Source: Vibrio maritimus
GTDB lineage: Bacteria; Pseudomonadota; Gammaproteobacteria; Enterobacterales; Vibrionaceae
Length of the DNA stretch: 64,000 bases
Direction: 5' to 3'
NCBI RefSeq assembly: GCF_021441885.1
Contig: NZ_CP090439.1
Span: 1,488,001 to 1,552,000 of the forward strand
How positions within the stretch are numbered: the stretch's first letter is position 1; every line of letters begins with the position of its first letter. Below, piece after piece: positions 51,911 to 60,268 of the stretch. A model generated the notes under the pieces. It saw only the letters and a program-made list of their open reading frames with translations. It ran no database searches and had not been told where the DNA came from. The position numbers and the translations under genes are program-made.

Positions 51911-52765
51911 ATGCAAGATGAGGTAATTCTAAGCGTGCGAGATCTTGCGGTAAGTTTTCACGATGATGATGACTGCCGTGAGGTATTGCATGGTGTCAAT
52001 TTTGATCTTAAAGCCGGTAGGACGCTGGGGATTGTTGGTGAGTCTGGCAGTGGTAAAAGTGTTACGGCAATGTCCATCATGGGACTCTTGCCCAAACCTT
52101 ATGGAGTCGTGACAGAAGGACGGATCTTATATCGAGATACGGATTTACTGAAGCTCGAGCCCAGTCAGATGTATTCGATGAGAGGGGATCGTATTTCCAT
52201 CATCTTCCAAGACCCGATGACGGCACTAAATCCGGTACAAACGGTTGGTAAGCAGCTTAACGAGGTATTGGAGTTACATCGACCTGAACTGAGTAAATCT
52301 GAAAGAAAAGCGACCTGTCTCGATATGCTGAAAAAGGTGCGTATCCCATTGCCAGAAGCAAGATTAAACGAGTACCCGCACAACTTGTCTGGCGGTATGC
52401 GTCAACGTGTGATGATCGCTATGGCATTGGCTTGTAAGCCAGACATATTGATTTGTGATGAGCCGACCACCGCACTGGATGTCACTGTGCAAGCCTCGAT
52501 TCTTACGTTGATGCAAGAGCTTCAACAGGAGACGGGGATGTCGATGATATTTATTACTCACGATCTTGGTGTTGTTGCCGAGATATGCGATGACGTAGCC
52601 GTCATGTTTGCGGGGCGGATTGTAGAGCAAGCGGATGTGTTTGAGCTGTTTGATCACCCTAAGCATCCATACACAGAGCGCTTACTCTGGCTAATTCCAA
52701 ATATCGACAACCCGCCCAAGCAAAAGATTGATATCAAACCCATCACTGACGCTATGTTTCGATAA
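51911..52765 (+). CDS. ABC transporter ATPase, DppD/OppD-like, short form
   Basis: A 284-residue ATPase. Walker A is GESGSGKSV, signature LSGGMRQRVMIAMALA, Walker B LICDEPTTALD. The ATG at 51911 has GGAG five bases upstream; the frame opens at 51893. It is about 40 residues shorter than OppD/DppD and lacks most of the C-terminal oligo_HPY cluster-binding extension. It pairs with the next gene as the ATPase heterodimer; in canonical YejF both halves are fused. Confidence 0.92.
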   Translation: MQDEVILSVRDLAVSFHDDDDCREVLHGVNFDLKAGRTLGIVGESGSGKSVTAMSIMGLLPKPYGVVTEGRILYRDTDLLKLEPSQMYSMRGDRISIIFQDPMTALNPVQTVGKQLNEVLELHRPELSKSERKATCLDMLKKVRIPLPEARLNEYPHNLSGGMRQRVMIAMALACKPDILICDEPTTALDVTVQASILTLMQELQQETGMSMIFITHDLGVVAEICDDVAVMFAGRIVEQADVFELFDHPKHPYTERLLWLIPNIDNPPKQKIDIKPITDAMFR

Positions 52766-52790
52766 TCGATAAGGCAGTTAAAGGTTCTGA

Positions 52791-53603
52791 ATGAGTGAAC
52801 TTCTAAAAATCACCGATTTAAAACAGTACTTTCGTAGTGGCGGTGGGGTTTTTCGTCGTGGATACGTAATGAAGGCGGTGGACGGTGTGTCCTTGACCGT
52901 CAATCGTGGCGAGACGCTTGGGTTAGTGGGTGAGTCGGGGTGTGGTAAAAGCACCTTGGGCCACACTATTCTAAAGCTCCTCGAGCCTTATGATGGAAAA
53001 ATTGTGTTCGAGGGAGCTGATATCACCAAACTATCGACTCGCGAAATGCGCCCGCTGCGCAGGCAAATGCAAATTGTGTTTCAAGACCCTATGGAGTCGC
53101 TGAACCCACGCCATACGGTGGGCATGATCTTAGAAGAGCCCTTTATCATCCATAAACTCGGTAACGCAGTAGAGAGGCAGAAGTGGGTTCGAGAACTGCT
53201 GGAAAAAGTCGGTCTGCCTGAGGACTCGATTGACCGCTATCCTCATGAATTTTCGGGAGGACAAAGGCAGCGTATTGGTATTGCTCGAGCGATAGCGGTG
53301 AAGCCCAAACTGTTGATTTGTGATGAGTCGGTATCCGCATTGGATGTGTCGGTCCAAGCGCAGATCCTTAATTTGCTGCTGGACCTACAAGCAGAGATGA
53401 ATCTCGCCATTATCTTTATCTCTCATGACCTCTCTGTGGTTAGGCATGTCTCTGATAATGTCGCTGTAATGAAGGAGGGTAAAGTAGTGGAGTATGGAAC
53501 CAGTGAAGAGGTGTACAAAACGCCGAAGCATGAGTACACCAAAACACTGTTAGCAGCGATACCGATTACGCATCCGAAATACCGCTCTAGGCCTGTTAGT
53601 TAA
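52791..53603 (+). CDS. ABC transporter ATPase, DppF/OppF-like, short form
   Basis: A 270-residue ATPase with Walker A GESGCGKST, signature FSGGQRQRIGIARA and Walker B LICDESVSALD. It lacks the extra C-terminal region of about 50 residues found in OppF/DppF. AAGG lies before the ATG. It ends inside the last bases of the convergent mutarotase gene (8-base overlap), so there is no room for a conventional terminator between them. Confidence 0.92.
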   Translation: MSELLKITDLKQYFRSGGGVFRRGYVMKAVDGVSLTVNRGETLGLVGESGCGKSTLGHTILKLLEPYDGKIVFEGADITKLSTREMRPLRRQMQIVFQDPMESLNPRHTVGMILEEPFIIHKLGNAVERQKWVRELLEKVGLPEDSIDRYPHEFSGGQRQRIGIARAIAVKPKLLICDESVSALDVSVQAQILNLLLDLQAEMNLAIIFISHDLSVVRHVSDNVAVMKEGKVVEYGTSEEVYKTPKHEYTKTLLAAIPITHPKYRSRPVS

Positions 53604-54651
53604 AAGATTTATTGCCGTCAGGGTAATAAAACTCATAAACAATCGAATGCTGATAGGGTTTGTCTGGCGTTACCTGAGATAGTGGGAAGTGTTTGATATT
53701 GACCGCATTGACATACCCTTTCGGCTCAAGACACACGCCAGCAAACTTCTGATAAACCACGTTGTTTTTGCCAGATACTTGATTCAGATTATGTCCATTG
53801 TAGAAGTGCACGGTATCTTCATTGGAGTAAACTCTCAGCCCCAATTTCGATGTTTGCAGCTCACCGACCAATCTAATTTTTTCAGCTTCACTCAAAACAT
53901 AGGAATCGTTGATGTCAATATCGTTGTTTACACATTCAGCGAGCATCATCCCTGAAGAGTAATCAAAAGCCGTGTGGCGGACAGTGACAATTTCGCCATT
54001 CGGTATCCTATCTTGCTTCTGTTGTAAGGTTTGGTCAGATGGGATACGCAATAAATGGTTATTAATGCTCCCTGACTCATGCCCGTTAAGGTTGAAGTAA
54101 CTGTGCGCAGTCATGCTCATTGGCGAAGCGATATCGGAGCTAGCACTGATGTCTAACCTGAGCTGATTGGTATTGGTTAGAGTATACTTCGCCGAAACGG
54201 TAACATTTCCCTTGAAGCCCTCTTCACCATCTCCATCTTCAAGCACGAGCCAAAGCGATATCTCATCATCAGTTTCATCCACTCTTGCGATCTGCCACAC
54301 TCGGTTGTGGTACCCAAAGCGTCCACCATGAACGCAATGCTTTCCATCGTAGGCATTACCGTCGACCTGAGTAATCTCGCCGTTGTAATTGAACTTGGCA
54401 CCTTCTATCCGATTGGCAACGCGACCAATGATTGCGCCCATGTAATGTGTGTCTTTGGCATAGTCAGCGAGCTTATCGTATCCAAGCACAATGTCATTCA
54501 CTTTGCCATCTGAGTCCGGGACATGAAGGCATCTTATGATGCCTCCGAGTGTCAATATGGATACCGACATCCCTGACTGATTGGATAGCGTCACTTCTTG
54601 TACAGGTTGATTGTAAAACTGACCAATATGTTGCGAGCTTACCGGCATCAT
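53596..54651 (-). CDS. Galactose mutarotase (aldose 1-epimerase), second copy
   Basis: A 351-residue GalM-type epimerase. The motifs GRVANRIEGAKF, KHCVHGGRFGYH, TAHSYFNLNGH (catalytic His) and GVCLEPKGYVNAVN (catalytic Glu) are present. It shares the fold of GalM at 32322 but is clearly diverged, so a different sugar is likely. Two ATGs at 54651 and 54648 follow GGAG. It is the downstream end of the minus-strand operon that includes the hydroxyacid dehydrogenase and TTT system 3. Its 3' end overlaps the convergent ATPase gene. Confidence 0.9.
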   Translation of the reverse strand: MMPVSSQHIGQFYNQPVQEVTLSNQSGMSVSILTLGGIIRCLHVPDSDGKVNDIVLGYDKLADYAKDTHYMGAIIGRVANRIEGAKFNYNGEITQVDGNAYDGKHCVHGGRFGYHNRVWQIARVDETDDEISLWLVLEDGDGEEGFKGNVTVSAKYTLTNTNQLRLDISASSDIASPMSMTAHSYFNLNGHESGSINNHLLRIPSDQTLQQKQDRIPNGEIVTVRHTAFDYSSGMMLAECVNNDIDINDSYVLSEAEKIRLVGELQTSKLGLRVYSNEDTVHFYNGHNLNQVSGKNNVVYQKFAGVCLEPKGYVNAVNIKHFPLSQVTPDKPYQHSIVYEFYYPDGNKSFN

Positions 54652-54657
54652 AGTCTC

Positions 54658-55629
54658 CTATCGAGGATTGACGACATTCATTGGTGCGCCATCTAGATAG
54701 CTTTGAATGTTCTCAGCTACCATAGACATGATGCGCTGCCTCGCATCAAGCGTTGCCCATGCGATATGTGGTGTGATAATGCAGTTTTTCGCGCTGAGCA
54801 ATGGGTTGCTCTCCACTGGGGGCTCTTGCCACAATGTATCAAGTGCCGCACCAGAGATGACGCCTTGGTTGAGCGCTGCAGCGAGTGCTTCTTCATCGAC
54901 AAGTTGACCGCGAGAAGTGTTAATCAAAAAGGCGCTTGGCTTCATTTTCTCTAGCGTTGCTTGATTGATCATATTCTCAGTGGCGGGCAAAGCAGGGCAG
55001 TGCAGTGAGACGAAATCAGATTCAGCCAATAGTGTCTCTAGCGCTACCTTTTCATGAGCGTAACTCGGTACTTGCGTACTGAAGTCATCATGAGCGATAA
55101 CGTTCATGCCAAAAGCAGAGCCAATCGCACCTACTTGTTGACCTATGTTGCCAAAGCCGACGATGCCTAGTGTTTTACCCGATAGCTCTAACTGCGGGGT
55201 TAACCAATATGTCCAATCTTGGTTTCGACTCCACCCAAGGTTTTGCTTTACATCATCACTCATCGCACTTACGTTGCGAGCAAAATTGAAGATATGAGCA
55301 AACACCATTTCGGCGACGGTTTCAGTGCCGTAAACGGGCACGTTCATGACCGGAATACCTTTTTGTTTAGCGTATTCAACGTCGACTACGTTGTAGCCAG
55401 TGGCCAACACAGCGATGCACTCTAGTTCTGGACAGGCGTCAATGATTTGTCGACTAATTGGGGTCTTGTTGGTCAGGATAATACTGGCGTTTCTTGCCCT
55501 TTCAATGACCTCTTCGGTGCCACCAGTGCTTCGGTCATAGCTCTTGAATTCGCCCAGAGCTTCAATGGGAGCCCAAGGGTTATCACCCGGGTTTAATGTG
55601 TAGCCATCTAAGCAGACAATGGTTTTCAT
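54658..55629 (-). CDS. D-2-hydroxyacid dehydrogenase (glycerate dehydrogenase-like)
   Basis: A 323-residue NAD(P)-dependent D-2-hydroxyacid dehydrogenase. The cofactor motif is GIVGFGNIG, and the catalytic Arg (NTSRGQLVDEEA), Glu (LWQEPPVE) and His (ITPHIAW) are intact. It interconverts a 2-keto acid and a D-2-hydroxy acid, for example hydroxypyruvate and D-glycerate. It lies 6 bases before the mutarotase gene and 9 after tctA, so it is in the TTT operon. This suggests that the imported acid is a hydroxy or keto acid oxidised or reduced here. Confidence 0.9.
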   Translation of the reverse strand: MKTIVCLDGYTLNPGDNPWAPIEALGEFKSYDRSTGGTEEVIERARNASIILTNKTPISRQIIDACPELECIAVLATGYNVVDVEYAKQKGIPVMNVPVYGTETVAEMVFAHIFNFARNVSAMSDDVKQNLGWSRNQDWTYWLTPQLELSGKTLGIVGFGNIGQQVGAIGSAFGMNVIAHDDFSTQVPSYAHEKVALETLLAESDFVSLHCPALPATENMINQATLEKMKPSAFLINTSRGQLVDEEALAAALNQGVISGAALDTLWQEPPVESNPLLSAKNCIITPHIAWATLDARQRIMSMVAENIQSYLDGAPMNVVNPR

Positions 55630-55638
55630 ACGGTTTCC

Positions 55639-57168
55639 TTAAGATGTGGCGAGTCGGTTTTTGACGGTGCTAAATAGTGTTCGGATCCCACGGTTCACCG
55701 CAGGGATTTGGCTACAGATGATCATCACAATCACACACACCAAAATTAGAGAGATAGGGCGCTCAATCATTGGCATTAAGCTACCGCCGGTCGTCTTGAG
55801 ACCCGTTCTTAGCGACGTATCGGCCATAGGACCAAGGATGACACCAATAACTAATGGTGCGATAGGCACTTTCAGCTTCATAAAGAAGTAAGAAATGATG
55901 CCGATGATACCCATCAAATACAGGTTGAAGACGCGCATGCCGAGAGCGAATGAACCGATAACACACAGCACAGCGATAAGCGGCATGAACAGCGTTTGTG
56001 GGATACGCAGAATATGAATAACCTGTTTAGACAAGATCATACCGCACACCCACATAGCGATTGCAGCCGCAAACAGAATTGCCGTTACTTCTGGAATAAA
56101 CGAAGGGTTGGTTTTTAGTAGCATTGGACCTGGTGCCACATTATGCAGCATAAGCGCACCCAGCAGCATGACTGCGGGTGGAGAGCCTGGAATACCTAAG
56201 CTGAGTAGGGGAATCATAGCGCCGCCCACACAGGCTTGGTTGGCGGTCGAAGTCGAAATTACCCCTTCTGGAGCACCTTTGCCGAAGGTTTCCGGTTTCT
56301 TGCTGGTTTTACGAGAAATACCATACGCCACCCACGCTGCGATATCCTCGCCAATCCCGGGCACTGCACCAATACCAACACCAGTAAGCGCGGATGAAAT
56401 GATATTACGAGTGTTTTTGAACATGGTTTTGAAGTCAGGTAGCAGCCTGCCAATCGACTTGGCATTCATCGACTTCATCTTCATCTTCGATTCCAGTACC
56501 GACATGATTTGCGGAATACCAAAGGCACCGATCAATACGGGAACTACATCGATGCCGTTGTCGAGTTCGTGAATGCCCATAGTAAAGCGAGGGTACATCT
56601 GCATATGGTCTTGGCCAATAGTGGATAACCAAATGCCGAACAGACCTGCAATCCAGCCTTTTATTGCTAGCTCTGGAGAGGTCAAACTGCCGGAGATCAG
56701 AATGCCAAACAGTGCTAACAAAAAGTACTCGTATGAGGTGAACTGAAGCGCAGCCTTGGCAATAACCGGAGAGAGCAGGGCGACAAACACCATACCAATA
56801 GCCGAGCCAATCAGTGATGAGGTCGTGGCTAAACCAAACGCTCGTCCTGCTTGACCTTGCTGAGCCATGGGGTAGCCGTCCATTGCTGTAGCCGCAGATG
56901 CCGCGGTACCGGGAATGTTGAGTAGAATAGATGTATACATACCGCCGTAAACGCCACCCACATAAATTGAAAGCAGTGCCAGCAGTGCTGTTTGATTGTC
57001 TAAGCCGTAGGTTAGGGTAGTCAGTAGTGCCACGCCCAGTGTTGCGGTAAGGCCGGGCATTGCGCCGAAAATAATCCCCAAGAATGTACTGCCAACGAGA
57101 ATTAAGATCAGCAGTGGGGAGGTGAAAATATGCCAAAACATACTTCCGAATGTAGATAGAATATCCAT
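55639..57168 (-). CDS. tctA: TTT transporter large permease TctA (system 3)
   Basis: A 509-residue TctA with the motifs PGLTATLGVALLTTL, LLNIPGTAASAATAMDGYP and PGIGEDIAAWVAYGISRK. About 12 hydrophobic segments. The ATG at 57168 is chosen with AGG eight bases upstream; GTG at 57177, which overlaps the ribosome site, is the alternative. The gene begins 12 bases after tctB ends. With TctB (57181) and TctC (58108) it forms the third TTT transporter of this window. Confidence 0.92.
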   Translation of the reverse strand: MDILSTFGSMFWHIFTSPLLILILVGSTFLGIIFGAMPGLTATLGVALLTTLTYGLDNQTALLALLSIYVGGVYGGMYTSILLNIPGTAASAATAMDGYPMAQQGQAGRAFGLATTSSLIGSAIGMVFVALLSPVIAKAALQFTSYEYFLLALFGILISGSLTSPELAIKGWIAGLFGIWLSTIGQDHMQMYPRFTMGIHELDNGIDVVPVLIGAFGIPQIMSVLESKMKMKSMNAKSIGRLLPDFKTMFKNTRNIISSALTGVGIGAVPGIGEDIAAWVAYGISRKTSKKPETFGKGAPEGVISTSTANQACVGGAMIPLLSLGIPGSPPAVMLLGALMLHNVAPGPMLLKTNPSFIPEVTAILFAAAIAMWVCGMILSKQVIHILRIPQTLFMPLIAVLCVIGSFALGMRVFNLYLMGIIGIISYFFMKLKVPIAPLVIGVILGPMADTSLRTGLKTTGGSLMPMIERPISLILVCVIVMIICSQIPAVNRGIRTLFSTVKNRLATS

Positions 57169-57180
57169 GTTCTTCACCTG

Positions 57181-58032
57181 TTAGAATGCGTCTTCGAGAG
57201 CTTGCATGTCTTCATCTGAAAGCTGCATTGCTTCTGTTTGTTTCGGTGGTGCTAAATAGGTGTAATAGGTTTGGTTGAATACTTGCTCGACGATCAGACC
57301 TTCGTTAGGAAGTGGTACTAACAAGAAGTACCTAAAGATCGGACACAGTACTGCCGGAAAAACGATACTGATAATTAGCAGTCTTCTGACCTTTGCTGTC
57401 ATCTCAGCACTATGCTGTTTCGCCGTGTGGAACAGATAGCTAGACATGACAAGTGCACTGACAACCAGCACAACATCGGTTGTGTATGGGTAGATAGCAT
57501 TGGCATACTCAGACGCGCCCGAGCCAAATAACAGTAGAGAGACAACCACGGTCGCTGAGTAGATCTTCAATAATTGTTTGGTGATGCTTTCTGTATCTAA
57601 GTAATAAAGACCAATATAGAAAATAAGAAACGCGGCAGATGCAAGGAAGAAGTCATACCAAGTGATCAGTACGTAAATGTAAGTAATGATGCCGCCACCG
57701 GAGATAAGAAAGCCGGTTGGATTGATGTTTTTATAGTGTTTCGCGAACAGAGCTTTGCCTTGCTCTGCCTTACTTTTTAGGAATACCGATAACCCTGCAG
57801 CAAACAGTGAGCAGCCAATAAAGAGTGGCAGCAGTCCTGGTGATTCATACCATTCAGTTGTCACACCGCCAACGGTACCAGAGAATGGCATGGTTAAAGA
57901 GTTGGCAACTACCACTAGGGCAAACACCATGACCACTAATGAGAAGGCAAAGTCCCATCCGTGCATTTGTTGTTGCTCTAACGTCTCTTTATCCACGTCA
58001 TCGTGTTCAGATAGTTTATTTTGAGAAGACAT
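57181..58032 (-). CDS. tctB: TTT transporter small permease TctB, enlarged (system 3)
   Basis: A 283-residue protein in the tctB position. It is nearly twice the usual length of TctB (about 150-170). The first half has four hydrophobic segments like TctB; more hydrophobic segments follow (YPYTTDVVLVVSALVMSSYLF and LLIISIVFPAVLCPIF as markers) and a soluble acidic tail ends the protein. The ATG at 58032 has GGGGGC upstream; the frame extends to a TTG at 58044. Confidence 0.8.
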   Translation of the reverse strand: MSSQNKLSEHDDVDKETLEQQQMHGWDFAFSLVVMVFALVVVANSLTMPFSGTVGGVTTEWYESPGLLPLFIGCSLFAAGLSVFLKSKAEQGKALFAKHYKNINPTGFLISGGGIITYIYVLITWYDFFLASAAFLIFYIGLYYLDTESITKQLLKIYSATVVVSLLLFGSGASEYANAIYPYTTDVVLVVSALVMSSYLFHTAKQHSAEMTAKVRRLLIISIVFPAVLCPIFRYFLLVPLPNEGLIVEQVFNQTYYTYLAPPKQTEAMQLSDEDMQALEDAF

Positions 58033-58072
58033 AGTTGCCCCCAAACAGCAATTAGTTAATTAAGAAAGAGTT

Positions 58073-58097
58073 GACCAGCCACATTGCGTGACTGGTC
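58073..58097 (-). other. Intercistronic hairpin between tctC and tctB (system 3)
   Basis: GACCAG-C-CAC (58073-58082) and GTG-A-CTGGTC (58088-58097) pair with one internal mismatch. It follows the binding-protein stop codon by 11 bases and has no T-run on the minus strand. Confidence 0.6.
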
Positions 58098-58107
58098 GAT
58101 AGGTCCA

Positions 58108-59121
58108 CTACTCAGGCTTAGGAATGCCGAGTGTTTCGGGGTTGATTTTCGCAGCTTCTAAATCCCATAGCGTCCAGCTAAATAGCGATTCAAGACGAGC
58201 CATACGTTCATTCGCTTTTTTGCCAAACTCACCAACGAGTTCGTAGTGGTTTTCACTAGCGTAAGTTTTTACTTCGTCACTTTGCATTGCGCTTGCGAAT
58301 GCCTTGGCGACGGTTTTCTTAATTTCCACAGGCGTTTCTTTCTTCATTGCGAAGCCGATAGCTTGTGAGATAGGAAGGTACTCTTGAAGAGCAGGGTAGG
58401 TTTGCAAACCAGAAGGGATAGTGATGTCACCAACAGTAAATGGATTTTCGGTTAGCGTAGCCAGTGCTTTGAAGTCGCCAGATTGAATCAGTTGGTTTTG
58501 CTCAGCCACTGATGTGATAACTACATCAACTTCGCCACTAAGCGCTGCATTTTGGCTGCGAGATGAACCAGGGAATGGAATAAAGTTCATCTCTCCACCG
58601 ATACCTTTTTCAAACGCTAGGTAGTTAATGTGGTGAAGTGAGCCAGCTGAACCTGCGCCAACACGGACTTTGCCTGGGTTTTCTTTGACGTGCGCAACGA
58701 GCTCTTCAATGGTATTGAACGGAGAGTTTTTAGATACTGAGATAACGTCTGGTGAGCTTGCCACGATAAAGTAGTCAAAGACATCCATACGATTATCCCA
58801 ACCGCCCATCACGGCAGCAGCAACGTTTGACTCAGAAAGACCGACAAACGTATAACCATCTGGTGCTGAGTTATAGCCTTCTAGGAGACCGACCGAACCA
58901 GACACGCCACCTGGCTTGTTTATCACGTTGATGTTTGTGCCGAGATACTTGGCCATCGATGCGGTAGCAACGCGGTTGATGACATCGGTACCACCGCCTG
59001 CAGACCAAGTAACAACGTCGGTAATATTACGTGTAGGGTAGCGTTCATCTGCGTTTGCGAATGAGGTGCTAAGGGCAAGCGCAGCAGCTAAAACACTTGT
59101 AAGTAGAGTTCTTGTCTTCAT
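58108..59121 (-). CDS. tctC: TTT transporter periplasmic binding protein TctC (system 3)
   Basis: A 337-residue TctC/Bug binding protein. The signal peptide begins MKTRTLLTSVLAAALAL and ends near FANADE. Family segments are VVTWSAGGGTDVINRV, INKPGGVSGSVG and IPFPGSSRSQNAAL. The ATG at 59121 has AAGG seven bases upstream; GTG at 59130 is also open. It delivers a carboxylate to TctAB encoded downstream. The gene follows the TIM-barrel isomerase gene by 70 bases in the same direction, so the sugar and TTT genes may be one long transcript. Confidence 0.92.
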   Translation of the reverse strand: MKTRTLLTSVLAAALALSTSFANADERYPTRNITDVVTWSAGGGTDVINRVATASMAKYLGTNINVINKPGGVSGSVGLLEGYNSAPDGYTFVGLSESNVAAAVMGGWDNRMDVFDYFIVASSPDVISVSKNSPFNTIEELVAHVKENPGKVRVGAGSAGSLHHINYLAFEKGIGGEMNFIPFPGSSRSQNAALSGEVDVVITSVAEQNQLIQSGDFKALATLTENPFTVGDITIPSGLQTYPALQEYLPISQAIGFAMKKETPVEIKKTVAKAFASAMQSDEVKTYASENHYELVGEFGKKANERMARLESLFSWTLWDLEAAKINPETLGIPKPE

Positions 59122-59191
59122 TTGTTTCACCTTGTTTTAGTGCAGTATCCGGTCTTGTGCCAGATTGTCACTGCGGGTTACTAGACTGGGG

Positions 59192-60160
59192 TTAGATCTT
59201 GATGAAATAGCTCTCTAAATCGGCCCAGATATCCATGTACTCTTTCTTTCTCAAACTTTCGCCAAAACTCTCCATACCGATCGCGTCGATTCGAGCCGAG
59301 ATGCGATTGGTCATTCGAATGTTTGCTTCGAACATCTTTACGATATCCCATCGCGTTGGAGAGGTATCTGATGTAAGCCAACCTTGGTAGTTAAACTTCT
59401 TCAGATAGTAAATAAATTCAATGTATTGCATTAAACTGCGACTTCCGCAGAAGTAATCCCAATCCCACTTACCATCGTTATCGTTGATGTGGATGTAGTA
59501 CTTGATATCAAGCGAGTTAAGTAGGGCGAGCTCTTCCGCAGGGTTGTTATCGCCATAGAGCGAATGACCATAATCGAGGGTCACGCCGATATTTGGATTG
59601 CCAATGTCCTTGATAAGACAGATGGTCTTGGCTGCGTTGTCGAGATAACATCGGCCACGGACTTCGTTCGGTTTGTACTCAATGAACAATGGGATGTGCG
59701 GCTTGTACTCGCCAGCTTCGCCAAAGGTTTCGCACAGACGCTGCCATGTCTCGACATAGTCCGCTTGGAAACTGAACTCGTAACCATCACTTAGAGGGCA
59801 GCACTGTACTTTGTCGGCTCCAACTTCTTCGGCGTAATCTTTTGCTTCTTTGATAAAGCTGACTGCGCGGTCTCGTACAGCCTTATCTGGGGAAGTTAGG
59901 CCACCAGATATAAACTCTTTTTCCACCTTGACGTTGACGTTGATACAGGCAACTTTGACGTCATACTTAGCGAGCAAAATCTTGAGCTCGGTAAGGTTGT
60001 CGTAGTTCACTTCATAGGGGTAGACCAACTCAGCCCCTGACATACCATCAATGGTGCGAAGCGTTTGTAGCTTCTGCTCCAGAGTTTTTGGTTCGTTATA
60101 CTCAGAAAAACGATCCCGTTGCTGACCGAGAAACGGAGTAATTACTGCATGTTTAAACAT
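59192..60160 (-). CDS. Sugar phosphate isomerase/epimerase family TIM-barrel protein
   Basis: A 322-residue protein of the xylose-isomerase-like TIM-barrel family (AP_endonuc_2). Likely metal ligands are the Glu of PLFIEYKPNEV, the Asp/His of GVTLDYGHSLYG, the His of YYIHINDNDG and the Asp of WLTSDTSPTRW. Members isomerise or epimerise ketoses, decarboxylate 3-oxo sugar acids, or isomerise inosose. GGGAG precedes the ATG. Its neighbours are a split transketolase upstream and RpiB and DhaK-type genes beyond. Isomerisation of an unusual aldose to the ketose used by the kinase and transketolase is a reasonable hypothesis. Confidence 0.85.
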   Translation of the reverse strand: MFKHAVITPFLGQQRDRFSEYNEPKTLEQKLQTLRTIDGMSGAELVYPYEVNYDNLTELKILLAKYDVKVACINVNVKVEKEFISGGLTSPDKAVRDRAVSFIKEAKDYAEEVGADKVQCCPLSDGYEFSFQADYVETWQRLCETFGEAGEYKPHIPLFIEYKPNEVRGRCYLDNAAKTICLIKDIGNPNIGVTLDYGHSLYGDNNPAEELALLNSLDIKYYIHINDNDGKWDWDYFCGSRSLMQYIEFIYYLKKFNYQGWLTSDTSPTRWDIVKMFEANIRMTNRISARIDAIGMESFGESLRKKEYMDIWADLESYFIKI

Positions 60161-60200
60161 AAATCTCCCTAGGCATTCGCCTAAACTTCATTGTTAAACG

Positions 60201-60268
60201 TTGTTTTCGATTGAACCTTGTTTTCGATTAAACCTTGTTTTCGACTAAACATTGGGTTCGACTAAACT
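60201..60268. repeat. Four tandem 17-bp repeats between transketolase and isomerase genes
   Basis: Units are TTGTTTTCGATTGAACC (60201), TTGTTTTCGATTAAACC (60218), TTGTTTTCGACTAAACA (60235) and TTGGGTTCGACTAAACT (60252). The last unit includes the transketolase stop codon. Divergence increases in one direction, as in a slippage-derived array. No stem-loop is formed. Confidence 0.85.

Noticed and set aside
56435..57136. Long 233-codon minus-strand frame
   Set aside because: It lies inside tctA of system 3 in another frame; the protein is rich in Arg, Tyr and Trp and resembles nothing, while TctA is fully conserved.
60201..60268. CRISPR array
   Set aside because: The four 17-bp units are directly adjacent without spacers, and no cas genes are nearby.
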